Source: Dipylidium caninum (Eukaryota; Platyhelminthes; Cestoda; Cyclophyllidea; Dipylidiidae). Taken from it: DNA of 64,000 nt. The notes under the pieces were generated by a model. That model was not told the origin of the DNA, ran no database searches, and saw only the letters and a program-made list of their open reading frames with translations. Positions 12,069 to 25,826 of the stretch are shown one piece after another; the first letter of the stretch is position 1, and each line of letters opens with the position of its first letter. The translations under genes were made by a program, and so were the position numbers. The DNA is taken from NCBI GenBank assembly GCA_017562135.1, contig QEYB01001642.1, forward strand, positions 186,001-250,000, in the 5' to 3' direction.

Positions 12069-12275
12069 TTACTTACAACTGCTTGTGAAATAGCCTCCAC
12101 TCGCAGGTAAATAACGTGTCTGGAATTGCATGAAAAGCCAGAGGTTATATGGCAAAAAGAACGAGGAACAGACTAAGCCGAGACCAGTGGCGAAGCCACA
12201 AATGCTGAGATGCTGTGGATAACTCAGAGCACCGTGGAAAAAAACCAAACCCAAGAAAATAAGATAGTTGAGCAT
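12069..12275 (-). CDS. Short putative secreted or membrane ORF
   Basis: Open frame of 68 codons from an ATG. The start MLNYLIFLGLVFFHGALS resembles a signal peptide, followed by YPQHLSICGF and further hydrophobic residues. It sits downstream of the REV1 poly(A) signal on the same strand. No family recognised and no second exon linked. It is the only member of the signal-peptide ORF group on the - strand, and may be chance. Confidence 0.25.
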   Translation of the reverse strand: MLNYLIFLGLVFFHGALSYPQHLSICGFATGLGLVCSSFFLPYNLWLFMQFQTRYLPASGGYFTSSCK

Positions 12276-12466
12276 TTTAATAGATGAGATCTAAGAGTAA
12301 ACAGGTATCAGTGATGCAGAGAACCTTGTGTGTTTGACAGTCATGATCACTGTGAGTGCCTACAGCAGGTTTTGAGTTCAGTTCGCCACCATAGAAAATT
12401 TTACATCGACATCAAAGATTAGATTGGAATTTACCAAAACGTCAAAGCAAAGTGATGATGAAATGC

Positions 12467-12472
12467 TTTATT
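12467..12472 (-). terminator. Poly(A) signal of REV1
   Basis: TTTATT on the + strand reads AATAAA on the - strand, about 70 bases past the REV1 stop codon. Confidence 0.55.
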
Positions 12473-12539
12473 ATGAAAATATTTCGGCTCTATGAAATTC
12501 TTAAATGATGAAAATGAAAGGGACCACAAGTGTCAGGGA

Positions 12540-15500
12540 CTAGTCGAAATCAAGATTCAGTACATCCGCGTCGTAGTGCCGACGGCAAGAGGCGTCGACA
12601 GTGAGGCGGAGGCGCAGAAATGCCCGGCGCCAGGCTCTCCTCACCACCGTTGTCAGTTTCGTCTCGTCCTCACTCTCTATGAGGCGCCTTAGAATACGGA
12701 GCAGAAGGCGCACCCTTGCCAAATCCGTGGGCAGAATGGAGATGAGATAGTCCCCCAGCATGCACAAGTCTTCCTCTAATGGATCTGGACGGCGGTAAAA
12801 AACGCATTGTGGGAAAACTCAAGAATCTCAATGCTTAAAATTGGCACGTTTTACAAACGACGAATTTTTGGTCATTTAATAATAAACGGCGTAAAAATAA
12901 GGCAGTTCACAATTAATTGCGTGACGAACAACAATACCATGAAATTTGCTTCGCATTTAGGCGCAAACTAAATTAGTGACAGAGACTGGTAACGTTGCGG
13001 CAACCGATCTTGTCCGCCAAGCATTTAGGAACAAGTAGGAGTCGTAAATGATTTCAACAGTCTAAAAATCTGCTAGTCTCAACTCAGTAATAGGCATTTC
13101 TATCGACAAAACTAGGATTTGAAACACAGGCCAAAAGCGGCAGTGGAGGAACATGGCGATGGCGAAAACGAACTAATGACGACCTACTAAGTGGAATAAG
13201 TATGGCGTGTGCGTAGAGGGGCAATAGAGAGCCTACCGGGTTGCGTGGCGATCCACGTTGCAAAAATATTTTGCAAGTCGTCCACTGATCTTTTGGCAAA
13301 TACATTGACCTCCTCAATCGGTCTGTTTGGTTGAAGCGGAAGCAGATCCACTAAGGATGTCTAAAAGAACCTTTCAATTCTCAAAATAACCAGGTGGAAT
13401 GGAAAATGACAAGGCTATTTACGTACATTTTTCTGCTCCATTGACGAAGAGGCAGGGTGAATTGCTGAGGGCGCAGAAAGCCCTTGTTGACTTCCTTCTG
13501 GATTATCATTTTGAGGAACAGTATTTTGATTCTAAAACATCCAAAATAATCTAGGAAATTGGTTTCAACATGGGATACCTCTTAAATAACCCTTTGTACC
13601 GTTTTTTCTTTTCCATTTTAGTGGGCGTTTTAAGGGGTATTACATCGGTTAGACTGCGCAAATAACCCGAAACTTGAGGAAGAACAGTAGGCGTTGTGGT
13701 AGTATAGTTTTCCTACATCTATCAGCTTCTAATGTGCAGTATGTTCGCTGATAATTTAGAAGTACAAGCCTGTGCCCGGTGTAGGGCTGTGTTTGCAACG
13801 GTGCTGTTTGCTGATTAAAAGAGGAGCAGACGTTAATGTCCGACACACATCACTTTTGGCAGTAGCATGGACAGAATAAAATACTGTATACAATTTTCTA
13901 ATAATTTAAAATCACTAACACAACGCTAATTGGTGAGTCGTCAACCTGTAAAACCAAATCAAAACTATCAAGAGGATGAATTTAGAGCTTGTATGGTTTC
14001 ATTCAGTATCGGCCAAGCGGAATCACGTGAAAGTAGAAGGCAGCACGAAATGAAAATCCACGAGTTGACTAACCGAGGATAGGTGATGGGTGTCAGGGGA
14101 AGGGCTTGACATGATATTATCTGCATCAGATAGTGAATAAAGGTCGTCGATTTCACTGCTACAAACTGATACGTTGTCGATCTGGTTAGCACTGTGCACA
14201 AAAAAATTCAACTAATTGTTAGGAAAAGATCGAGTAAGTGAATCAAGGAACGCTTTTACCTAGGGCTTGGAGTAACGGGTTTAAGGTACTGCGTAATAGA
14301 GGAAACAGCCTCCTCGGATGGGCCACAGCTTGATCGAATTTTCAGGGGTGAAGATGGCGAGAGACGCTGCATTTGGATGCCAAGCTAAAATATTAGAACA
14401 TGTTCATCATGGTTAATTTATTAAACCTTGCTGTCACATTTTACGAGTACGCTTCAACTGCATAAAGGGATAATTAATTTTTCCTGATCTACATTAAAAG
14501 GATGTTAAAACTTATACAACACAGAAGTCTGCTTTGCATGTTGGCTTTTAACACAAAAGTACTGCAGTTTGCCAGGTATTCTAGTTAAGCAATAGGGCAC
14601 ACAATGTGTCCAATCGAGATTTGTTCTACACCATTTGACTAAATGGCAATATTTAAATAATCCGTACTCCACGAATATCAGTTGGGTTTGGTGCAAGACG
14701 TCGAAGAATGGATAGACTGGTGCTCGCGATGACTTTGGGCTCAGCAGTGGCTTCAGGAAGCAGCAGGGATCGAGTAACATTGTCGCAGATCCCATGACCT
14801 AATTTAAATAATAGCATTGGTTCAAATTCTAATACTACTAAACTTGTATTATTCGTTTTAGCTTGCGTTATAGTAGTTTGGATTTAATGTAAAGCCTTTA
14901 GCATATCTGAGGACGTGGGTCGCCACATAGCAGTATTATTTTTTTTGTTTACCAGATGATGACACCGCCATCACGAAGACGTGTCATGGACGGAGCAAAT
15001 TATCCTGTGTTATGACAATACGTATAGTAAAATTGATCTAGACTTTTGCATAAAGTTGAACATCGAAAATAGGGATCAACAAAAAACACTTAAAAACTAC
15101 TGATTTTTTGAAACAGACTTGCGCCGTTAATGCTTACCTAAAAACTTGGCTGATTCTACGGGTTGGTCAGATTTCCGCGTTAAGAGATGCACGACGAGAC
15201 CTTTTCCTACCAAGCCAAAGCCACTTCTTGACTTCGCAGCTGCTTTACCCAATCGGGAAGAAAGCTCCTCAGAGAGGTTTCCCACGAATTTTTCCACCTC
15301 GGACCACTTGGGTGCAAAAGGTACATGATTCAACCAGATCAACATATAAAGCATATATCAATTAAAGGGAATCAAAGACTCACTGAAGACAGTCGGACAC
15401 CGTAGTTCACTTCAGCTGAGATTGATTTGGGATACCTATCAAGGAGCAATTGGGAGGAATCCTAAAAAAACAACAAACTGATAAGTGCTTCATAAAAACA

Positions 15501-18500
15501 AAGTCGTTATTAATAAAGACTAAGGACGCGACACTGTTTCCCTAGACCGGGTCAAAATAACAAAACTGGAGCTACCGGAATAGAAAGGTCCGCAACAAAA
15601 CACCTAAAAGTTTAAAACGCGTTGAAGTGCCGTCCAATAAACTTGTTTTCAGTACAAATACTTAGTACAAAACTCATTGACAAAACATACAACATACATT
15701 TCCCTGACATAACTGTAGTATCCTTTGGCTTGTTTTCCTACCCAAGAGAGAAGAAAGCTGAGTAGTGGTGACCGATTTTCGAAGCTGTCCACACGTCGAA
15801 ACGCCGTAGGCCTCTGTGATCCGGCTGACCATATTTCGCCCTACGCCTGAAAAGCCAAATAGAAAAGTTTTGGAGATAGTATTTGAAAGGTTGGTACTAC
15901 GAAATGAGCTCAATAACGTGCAGTTTCAAGTACGGCAAATGTAAGTCATTAAATGAGCTGAGGATACTCAATTCCAATTCTTTTCACAATAAAAAAACGC
16001 TTTTCCGCAAAATATTGGTAAATTTGCAAGGTATCACGGTCGACTCATGAGGCACCGACATTAAGAGGAAGACGTTTTTCTGAAATCCTCTTGCCTCTCA
16101 AACACAAAACACTTGCTTCCAGATTTACATTTCTGTTAATGTTCTCAAATGTATATGAACGCTTCGACGTAAAATCAAACTTACTTCGTTTTTACAAAAA
16201 AAATAACCTTATTGTAGCAGTTGAATTTATGAAAAAAAACCATGGGTAGGATGCAAGAATAACATTAGATCATGAATAATAAACAGTTTAAAATTCTATT
16301 TAAACGCAAAATAACTCAGTAAGGTGAGATCTAACTGAATCAAAGATGGCTTGGTAACTGAGTAAAAAGATGAAAAATTAGAAAAGCTCCAAATCTACTT
16401 TGGTGAATCGATACTCTCTTACTAAAAAAATCTAGAATAAACAAGGTTGAAATGGCTAAGTGAAAAAAAAGCAAACGAAGTAGCAGGAAGTGTCAGATCG
16501 GAATTAAGTGTGAATTCATCAAAAGCAAGAGAGAAAAAACTATCTCCACCATCGAGAACACATATGCAATGTATCAAGTAACATAATAAAATGAAACTCA
16601 TAATTAGGCAGACAAACTTCCACAATAGACTGTCATTTGACCCCAAAACAAAACTACTGGTGGATGTTTGCTTCAGAACACTGTTAAAATTAAATTGGAG
16701 TCTATAAACCAGAAAGCTGCTGGGCAATTAGGGGCAGTGACTAAAACCAGCGAAAGACGGCATACCAGGTAGTTGCGATAGAGGCAAATCTTCCAGGTAC
16801 TTGCGCCCTTCCGGAGTAACGAGGTCATAGATATTATGATCCTTTCGTGGCGTTGAGGGAAGAAGACGCCAGGGCGGTCCAAGTAGAAGAGCTTGAGAAT
16901 CGGGTTTTGCGCGTTTCGTGGCGAGGCGAGCAAGAAGACGGTTAGTACCAAAACCACAGGTCGCTGTGCATTTCGTCGATTCATACACGTGACGACGTAA
17001 TAGTGCCCCAAGGACCAGAGGACTCGTAAGATGCACTTCAGCCTTTTCCCTTCTCACTTCAAGTAATTCTGTCACATCTACGTACATTTCGTCACAGCTG
17101 ACTGCCTCGATCTGGAGGCAAAATCTACGAATGATAATTAATTCACCCATGAAACTCGCAATTTGCCCTAACGATGAACAGAAAAGGATATCAAGTGTTC
17201 GATTATGAGAGGAAATGTTGAGACATCATAAAATTAAGCTTAAGTCTTGACAGTAGCAAATGGATCCAGACAATAATACATCTTTTTCCCTCAAATGTAC
17301 ATAGGTGACAGAAGCTACTTGCGCATTAAATCTAAAGAGGCTTGTTGCATCAACTAACCGATTTAAAGTCTGTTGTCTGTGGAAATGTATAAGCCTTGAA
17401 TAAAGTAATTTAAATGTAAATGCAATAATATACAGCGGTCTTGATTTACAGCGATATTCTGTAATTTCATTAAAAATTATGGAAAATAGATTTGCTTTAA
17501 AGATAACAGCGAATCTATTCCGGTACAAAAAAGTAAAAAATGATTAGAAGCGCTGACGGACCCGTCAATTTTGCGATTTTCTTTCTCAACTTAACCTAAT
17601 TAGATGAATATTAAGGAAAGCGAAGAAACGTACTTAGCAACAGTTTTGTAAAGGTCTTCAGCCACGCGGTAGAAGGCATCAAAGTCGTATGGAACAGTCT
17701 TCAAATTAGGACAAAGTTTGCGGGCATCGCCGAGATGCATTCCATTGGTGACACCAAACTTCAAGCACCAATTTAAGAACACAAAATTAATAGCTCCAAA
17801 CAAAGCCCCGAGAATGGCTTATATAACCGAACCTACTTTTCTAGCCTCATACGAGCACGAAGCCACCTCCGAAAGTGAGCTTAGAGATAATGTACAGAAA
17901 AGGTAAGGAAGAGCGATTAAAAGCGAGTATTAAGTCTAAGAGTACTTACGACTCCGTCTTCCTGCCTTTACTGTGTGTCACAGCAACGGGGTGACCTAAA
18001 ACCACACGAGATGTCCGATAAAGATGATAAATTGAACCAAATTATCAAAAACAGGATAAAAGCAACTATCAAGATGAAGTTAGTATTGCACTTTAGCATG
18101 CGCGAGCTTACCGATGAGATCAGGTCGACTTATCAGACAGACAGAGACGAAAAAGCAATCTATATCGATGTGCATGAGAAGACGAGGAGGCGATAGTGTA
18201 TCCATAGTAGAAACTTCAACGCTTTGTAGCACCATCTCCGTCGGTTCTCCCGCGGCTCTTAAGTTCTCAATCTCCATGCGCAACAACTGCACCCCATGTT
18301 CTTCATCCTCCTTCAACATGCGGAGCCGCATAGAGCGTACAAGGTCGCGCAGATCTGCTGCCCATTTAGACAGGTGATGGAGCCGTGAGCGCGAGTAGTA
18401 CTGTCGGATATAGTCGTCACTTACAGTCGATGTCACGACCCCAGCGTCTGGCGCAGTCTAAAGCAAATCGAGCCTGTAAATCTAGTAGAAATCTTACCTC

Positions 18501-20169
18501 AAAACAAGGTAAGAGGTGAGAAGAAATGGTAAATCGACAATCAACTAGTCCGTAAGAATGTTTCATAGATGGTAACCCGACGTCAACACTGGCTTTTGAT
18601 TGTCATGAAAGGATATAAATACAACACTTAGGCAATTCTAATATGATGGTATAAAAACACAGGGGAAGTTAGACGTTAAAACAACCTAGAAAGAAATCAT
18701 TATCAAATTGTCTATTCTCAAAGTACTGCCTTAGAGATGTAAAAATCAAACTACTGGAAATGAAGTATGTCCCTCAGCGTCAAGTCCGAAAGGACCTACG
18801 GTGATGGTTAGATGTTCGAATAAAAACGGTCTTTAATCAAGCAGACAAGACTGATGTCGGGAATTCTCATCTTTTAAGGAGACTTAAAAATTTGGAAAAT
18901 ACACACAGCATATTTTGCAAATAAAAGAAAAGCAGATACTTACATGATCATCCGCAGAGAATCTAGGGGCGATCTGTGACGTGGGGCCTTGTTGTGAAGA
19001 CGTCTACATCAGAAAATGTGGTTGTACACACAAAATGGAGCCAGAAAACATTTCAGATAATTGTCGAACAACGCTATGGCCGCAAAACACATGGCAGCGT
19101 AACTACAGCTAAGAACACTAAAGGTTGAAAAATAATCGAAAATCACCTACCAGGCTTGATTCACCAAAAATAGGGAATCCAAAAGATGGAGAATTAGATT
19201 CAGAAAAATCTACATCACGTTTGGTCAGCTCATCTTCACTAGCCTCGGTGGATAGACCAAACATTACTTTAGATGATCTGAAGAAGTGCGACAGTTAATG
19301 GTTAGTGTTTCAACCAAAAAACGCTCAACTTACACAAGTTTACTTACTCATCTGATGAAGTCACTTTTCCAGCACTTTCCTCGACAAATACAGCTAAAAT
19401 GATAATCGTCGAGTACAACTTCCTCAAGACAAATACACTTGTGGTGGCTTTAAAACAAAATTTGTGAGTTGCATAACCTCATTTATTCCAACAGAGGGGT
19501 ACTCACTAGCATCTATAACCTGTTTTTCCACGACAGGGGGATTATGTGGAAGGTTCAATTGTTCTTCAGAAGGATAGAGTTCAAAATCTTTCCATGGTAA
19601 AAGTCGGCCCGCGGAAATACTAGAATTTTGATTAAATACTAGCCAATTCGGGGCAAACTCAAAGTGAAATACATTAAATCAAAGCATTTCTACACAAAAC
19701 AATGAAGCAGTCGAGGCAATGTCATAGAAAAATAACAATGAATAAGCTCTTCAGACCGAAATTGGAACAAATGTCCAACCTTTCCGTAATCCAAGTTGCT
19801 TTAACCACCTTCCTATTGCCAAGTTTCTTTAATTTGCCGAGAGGTAAGTTAGAAGCAACCATGAAATCTCCGGAAGATTGTGAATAATACTGCACAAATG
19901 TTCCACCGTTTTCCTGAACTAAACGTTGAAGTTCTAGAGCCGGTGGCTCTAGGCAGTGGTAAAGTTAGTGTCATGATACTACCAGTGTAGCCATTCACAT
20001 AAACTCGAACCCCTGAGAATATCGGAGTTTTTTGAGATGCACCAGCGAACTGCGCTTCTAATTTGCGGGTTTTTGCCTTCATATAACCTCCCTGAAGTAA
20101 TGAGATGACCTAAATAAGTACCTGTTCATCCCAACCGTTGTTGCTATTGCCGAGCCTCCTACGGCGCAT
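12540..20169 (-). CDS. REV1: DNA repair protein REV1, Y-family translesion polymerase
   Basis: Deoxycytidyl transferase and scaffold of translesion synthesis, nuclear. 21 exons: 20122-20169, 19983-20091, 19780-19948, 19507-19619, 19348-19393, 19151-19277, 18944-19003, 18112-18457, 17950-17995, 17837-17879, 17634-17758, 16766-17124, 15698-15846, 15384-15461, 15138-15306, 14668-14798, 14260-14384, 14074-14191, 13427-13531, 13237-13360, 12540-12784. They join in phase to 944 residues (human about 1250). The N-terminus is MRRRRLGNSNNGWDEQGGYM; a BRCT domain follows (IFSGVRVYVNGYT). Catalytic blocks are MHIDIDCFFVSV (near 319) and SCDEMYVDV (Asp422/Glu423), then LPGVGRNM and the little finger. The last ~80 residues (DPLEEDLCMLGDYL onward) are the REV1 C-terminal partner-binding domain. 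Ubiquitin-binding motifs were not recognised in the short linker; one exon there could be missed. Confidence 0.96.
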
Positions 20170-21600
20170 ACTGAGCTAAATGAAAAATCTCCATTTAAAT
20201 ATTTTATAAATTATACTCATAGGAGAGTCGACTAAATGAACACGACAATTCCCGACGGGAAGTCTTAAGGGACGTAACCGATCGACAGCAATAATACGTA
20301 GTGAGTGAGAAAAAATTTCGACCGGAACTTTACAGAAGTTGTTTTGAAAGCAAAATGCTGCTGCGCATGAAGCGGCCTTGACCGACTACCATAATCCCAT
20401 CTAAGTAGAAGGTATTCTGGTTAAAAGATATTTCAAAAACTGTATTGAGGGATGTTCAGAATATCTGGTCAAAGGGAGATCCGAACACAATCGCCGATAC
20501 ATTATAAGTTAAAATAAACGGAAATGTGATAATGAAGAAAAATAATGAGTTACGTACTCAGGCACTAATACGGCGAGCAGTTAATGTAGTGAAGTAAAAC
20601 AAAGCGGTATAACTGTGTGTAATGACAGTGAAAATAAAACACGAGGAACGTGGTTACAACAGACAAAAGAACAAGGTTTTCCACCTCATCAAAAGCGCAA
20701 GAAACAAAGGAACACAAGTCTAATAGAGGCTATGAACGTGGTTTAGAGCTAGCGGTCGTGACATCCAACCAACCATAGTCCATCCATTACTGTTTTATTC
20801 AACATTTAACAACCGAAGTACCAGAACTTTATGGCCTCCCCAAAAATAGATTACGGATGGAATTGAAATATAAGTTAGAATCAGGTCATGTGAAGCACAA
20901 TAAGGGGCCGTGCTAAAAGTATGTGGATTCTAAACAGAACCGACTGCACGTGTGCGCTGGCTGCCGTATGTAAGTTGTTACCGATGTTTCGCGAACATCT
21001 ATCCTCTAATCCTCTCTGTGATATTTCTCTAGAGACATTTTAATCCTGATTCTACGATGGGCCCTATATATCATAGGCGTGGTATGATCTCGCATATAAA
21101 AAAATGACTAGGAAAGCGAAATCAATAGTTGATTAGGAAAATGCGTTCGGTTAGCCTCCACCATTTTTTAATTTCCAGCTTGTCTCAATGTCTTAGACAC
21201 AATCTGGGCCTTCATGGGGCAATAAATCTTCGCATTGATCGGAACATTTATGTTTAAAAATAATTTTCTGTTTACGCAATAGCTGGCTAACTTATCTGAA
21301 ATCGAATGTGATGGCATGGTCTGGCAAATATTTCCTAAATTGACTACGTCGAATAAGAAATTTCTTGTATTAAACAGTCAATTTTATCTTGAAGTATTTT
21401 GCTATACGATCTTGTTGCTCCAAGATCTACTTTATTTCTTGTGATAACAGGTAAAAAGGCGTTTCAACTCTCGAAACACTGGTTTGCACCAATACGCGAA
21501 AGCATGCATTTTGTGTGCAACCGCCTAAGTTCACGCTCCCTCCAGCGGTTATTTTGGACTTGTGCTATCAGTGGTTCTTTTTTTTCCATGTCCTCTTAGG
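20170..21600. promoter_or_regulatory. Divergent upstream region between REV1 and ENGASE
   Basis: No exon recognised on either strand. It should hold the start regions of both genes. A splice acceptor (TCCTCTTAG) ends one base before the ENGASE ATG at 21601, so that mRNA may be cis- or trans-spliced at its 5' end. Confidence 0.4.
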
Positions 21601-24600
21601 ATGATTTGCGGCCCCCTTTGCTCTTTTGAGGAACTACTAAAATGGAACCCCAACAATCAAAATCGCCCACAAACAACTCCTCTTCTTCGTAGCGGTGGAG
21701 TTGTAGATGGTAGTAATCAAAACTTACATCTGTTTGCACAGAATTAGGCACATTCAAGCGGCCTTTCATAACTCCTCTGGTGATGTTTTGCCATGATATG
21801 GCAGGGGGATATCATGAATACGATGTCACCACCGCAAAAGTACGCGAATTCCCGACTTATCGATTCATTCACTGGGACCTGATCGACATATTTGTCTACT
21901 TTAGTCATCACTTTATCACAATACCACCAGTCGCCTGGACAAATGTCTCCCATCGGTCAGTATAAGGTTCCTTGCATGCAATTATTGAGTGGTGCGTTGT
22001 ATAGTCACCATATTGATGAAAGTGGTTTGTATCCTAGCAATGGCGTAAGCGTCTATGGAACTGTGATAATTGAACTAGACAGAGAGAGACCGTGTCCAGC
22101 TTTTAACGCAATCTTCGACGTCAACACGAAGGAATGTCTTATCGGTTTCCCATCTCAATTTGCTCAGAAATTGGATGCTATACGCCAATTCTACGGTTTC
22201 GAAGGCTGGTTGATTAACTTCGAGAATCGATTCTTCGACGTAAAATATTTTATATTTTGTGACGATTTCTAGAGGACAGATAGGCGAATCTTTCAGCGAA
22301 TCCTTCATTTTTTGAAATGCCTTAAAGATTTGGGGTCAGAGGTTGTATGGTAAGGTTATCTTTCATCTCCATCTTGTTAGGTATGACTCCGTCACAAAAA
22401 ATGGGACACTTAACTGGCAAAATGCATTAAGCCCTGAAAATAGTCACTTTTTTCGTTCCTGTTACAATGGGATATTTCTGAATTATGCTTGGACTCCAGA
22501 ACTCCTTTCTTTTACTCAAAACCAGTGCGTTTTGCCTAGTTATTTACTCTCGTATCTAGAGCTCTATCCAGTGGTGAATCCGTGAGGATTTTTGTTGGGG
22601 TTGATTGCTTTGGTCGAGGTTGTCCTGGGGGTGGTGGATTCAATACCAAAGAAGCTCTGGAACTGGTTCTCAAAGCATCTGTTAGTTCGGTGTTATTGAT
22701 GATCCCATCGACAAGTTTACCGCCCTGGTGGCACGATCCTAAATTATACTTTTCATAATCTTGGTCGATATTTGCATTCAAGTTTCTATATTGGAGCATT
22801 TTCAATATTTTCAGGAGTCGCGACCCGACCGCCCCTTATCTGTTGCTCTTTTTGCCCCTGCATGGTCTTTCGAGAGGCGAAAGGAGTTACTTTCTTCTCA
22901 CAGTACTAATAATCCGGTCAACGAAGTCATGAGCATCTTTCAACTAGACGACCAATTTTGGTGTCCATTAATTTCTCTGATCTCTCGATTACGAGCTGTT
23001 GGCTCTTCAAGCCTACATTTCTACCGCCCACTAAGTCCATGGAGTGGTTATTTCCACACAAATTTTTCCCTGGGCTTGAGTTTATTTGATGCCAATTCGA
23101 ATGCTGTTAGCCCATGGAGTTGTTTGGCTGATCAGGAGGTAAGTTCTTCACCTATTACCTTTTAGTATTTTTAGCCCATCTTATACTTGTCGATGTCTAT
23201 AGGTGTTGCCGACTTGCCGTGTGCTGACCAATAAAACGAGCGACGAATCCGTGGATTTCATTGTCAAAGTGTGTAACACTCGTGTTCCACTTATATTCTG
23301 ATAGTAATTTGTGATTATGTGTATCATATCCTTAACTTCGTGTTATCCATGTCATATGCTTGAAAAAGACCTGTGGCTAATTTCCGGGGGGACCGGGGCA
23401 CACATTTTTTTCTCATTGGCTGCATATCGTGGATCCACTTTGTTATTGTTGATTTATATCCTTATACTTATTTCCCCAAAATTCATTTTGTAGGCAATGC
23501 CCGAATTTGTAGATTATTATTCCCACTGCAACAGTTGGCGTTTGCGTGTCGTTCCTTTCAATGAAACCAAAGAAAATCTGTCGCTTGAAATCTTCTTGTT
23601 CCCGAACCTTTCTCTATCTTCCATCGCAACATTAACAATAATTCTCAAGGTAGAAATGCAGGGTCTTCTGAAGGTGTTCGCGGATCTATGCACTGTCTCT
23701 TGGGATGAAATTTACGTGAATGAGAACTATCCTATTACAAGCAGGAAATACATCGACTATGACGGTATGAATATAGGCGTTAGTTCGTTACAGTATGTCA
23801 ATAATTATAGCTTACTTAAAACTCAATAGTAGCATTGATTTGGGACAAATGAAAGCATGATATAGAAGTTATCAAATTGAAATGCTATGGATTGATCGGA
23901 GTACGGCAGCCTTTAGTACTGCTGATTTCGGGTGTCTGGCGGATTCTTTAACTGACAGATTTGGGAATCAGCTAAAATAATTGGTGAGCGTTGGGGAAAG
24001 GCATATATCCCTGCTAGAGTGACATAAATGCCTTGCCTATGCATCGGGTTGCCAGTTCATTTATTTAACCGCACATTTGTATCACTGACACCGCTATACC
24101 ATTTTAATTCACTATTTGAATAGAAATAAGTGACTAATTCAAAGAATTATGCCTTGTTTAAAAAGTTTTCTTACGTCTTTCTTACGCACAGTAGCAAATA
24201 TATTTCATTTCTTGATGAGAATGTCGGACACCCGTAAATGAGAATTTTTGTGACTTGATTGACTTTGACTCATTCGCCCGTTTAGCAAGTCTCCATCTGT
24301 AAGTTATTTTTTGGAGACTTTCGTTTTCTTGAAGCCATGGGTATTTCAGGTTTTAAGTAGTTTACAAAAATTGATAATTCAATCTTACTTGGTTTAACCT
24401 GTTTCGTACGATTTCGTGATTTGGCATCCGGTTGTTGTAGAATGTGCACTTGGTCTACATTGTTTCTCTGTGGTATTAAACCTTAGCAAGCAACGTGGTC
24501 ATTGTGAGTATATATGGAAAAGCTTAAACCAGTACGCCATTGGGAGAATATTTGAGCGTGCTGCTTGCTCCCTAAAAACTCATCAGTTTGTTTTTTACTT

Positions 24601-25572
24601 TTAAATGGATTTTCTGGCCCTATATGACATTCGTTATTTATGGCTTAATCTTGATTATTTTACCGAAATACGAATAGTTTATTAAATGGAGTTTTTTAGA
24701 GGACATTGCTAATAAAATCGCCTTTACGTGCGATAGTTTTCGCCGTATTTTTTATCATGATTTACGTGATAGTGAACTAATTGCTGATTCGTGACGTCTG
24801 AAGGCAACTTTGGACGTTCCTAGAATGGTTTCAGCAAAATAGAAGTAGGGAAGATTTTGACACATGCAATTATCCGCGTGTTCGATTGTCTTCCTATACT
24901 TCTGTCCAGATAGTGCTGCTACCCTTTTCCTGACGCGCAAAACAGGATTCCGCCTTCATAGTTCTTTCTCAACTTTATGAAAATCTTATTTAATGTCTCC
25001 ATATTTGCAGTTTCACGTATAGAAAACTGCCAACCCTTTTTTATTTAAGCCTTAGCCTTCGCTACCGTTTAGGAAGAATACAGTGTTTCATATCTGAGTT
25101 CAGAGGAGGATCTTCTCATGGTTAATAGACGCGACTTGTAGGGTTCCTTACATGGTTTCAGTGTGATAGTTCAGTCCTCTGTGTACGCTGAAATGATCCC
25201 TACGTATTTTTAGGAATTTTACGGTAATTTGCTTTAGAAATGTCTGAGAACTTAGGGTAACATACAATATTTACCTGCAAATCAAGGAAGTGGTATTTTT
25301 AACGCTGCAATTTCAAGGTAATCCCTAGTAGCCATAGGTTTTCGGAATCGTCTGTTCTATGTGTGTATTTTCTTGTAGAAACGGAGAATTGCAATTCGAG
25401 AGGTTCTTCGTGGAAATGCCTTTTGGCTAATATTGGTGCTCAATTACTTTCCATTTCTGGCTCGGATCATGTTACTTTTGTCAGACGAATTGGACTAGAA
25501 ATCCAGGGTCATGTTGAAACCTTTTTATTGGGCGGATTTACACTGTCTGACTCTCAGCTCTGCAATCTTTGA
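21601..25572 (+). CDS. ENGASE: Cytosolic endo-beta-N-acetylglucosaminidase (GH85)
   Basis: Cleaves the chitobiose core of free N-glycans and misfolded glycoproteins in the cytosol. Ten exons: 21601-21719, 21752-21955, 22038-22239, 22273-22349, 22381-22524, 22560-22680, 22815-23138, 23203-23268, 23494-23764, 25379-25572, joining to 573 residues. Family blocks: FEELLKWNP, FCHDMAGGYHEYD, IDIFVYFSHHFITIPPVAWTN, then the catalytic GFEGWLINFENRF, where the GH85 Asn and Glu (N-F-E) are kept, YDSVTKNG, VGVDCFGRG and VALFAPAW. No signal peptide, consistent with a cytosolic enzyme. Introns 1, 3, 4 and 5 are 31-35 nt. The last intron is 1.6 kb; it is phase-consistent, but a further exon could lie inside. 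Human ENGASE is longer in the C-terminal part. Confidence 0.93.
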
Positions 25573-25586
25573 TAAATTTTCGCTTT

Positions 25587-25592
25587 AATAAA
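25587..25592 (+). terminator. Poly(A) signal of ENGASE
   Basis: AATAAA 15 bases after the ENGASE stop codon, and about 230 bases before the next start codon on the same strand. Confidence 0.6.
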
Positions 25593-25826
25593 TTTTTCAG
25601 GCATGTCTTTTTTTGACTTTGACTGACTTGTTATTAAATCTGGACTTAATGTTCTCGCAGTGTATTAGATGTTTGCCTTCCACATGACTTTCAGCTACCG
25701 TCTTACCGCTGTCCTGTCTGGATTCCCATCTTAGCGCGTCCAGCGTTACGCCACCTGTCAGCTGATGCCCAGCAAAGTGGCCGAGACTCGCCCCACCTGC
25801 AGTCAGTGGGGCTGGCCGCCAATAAG

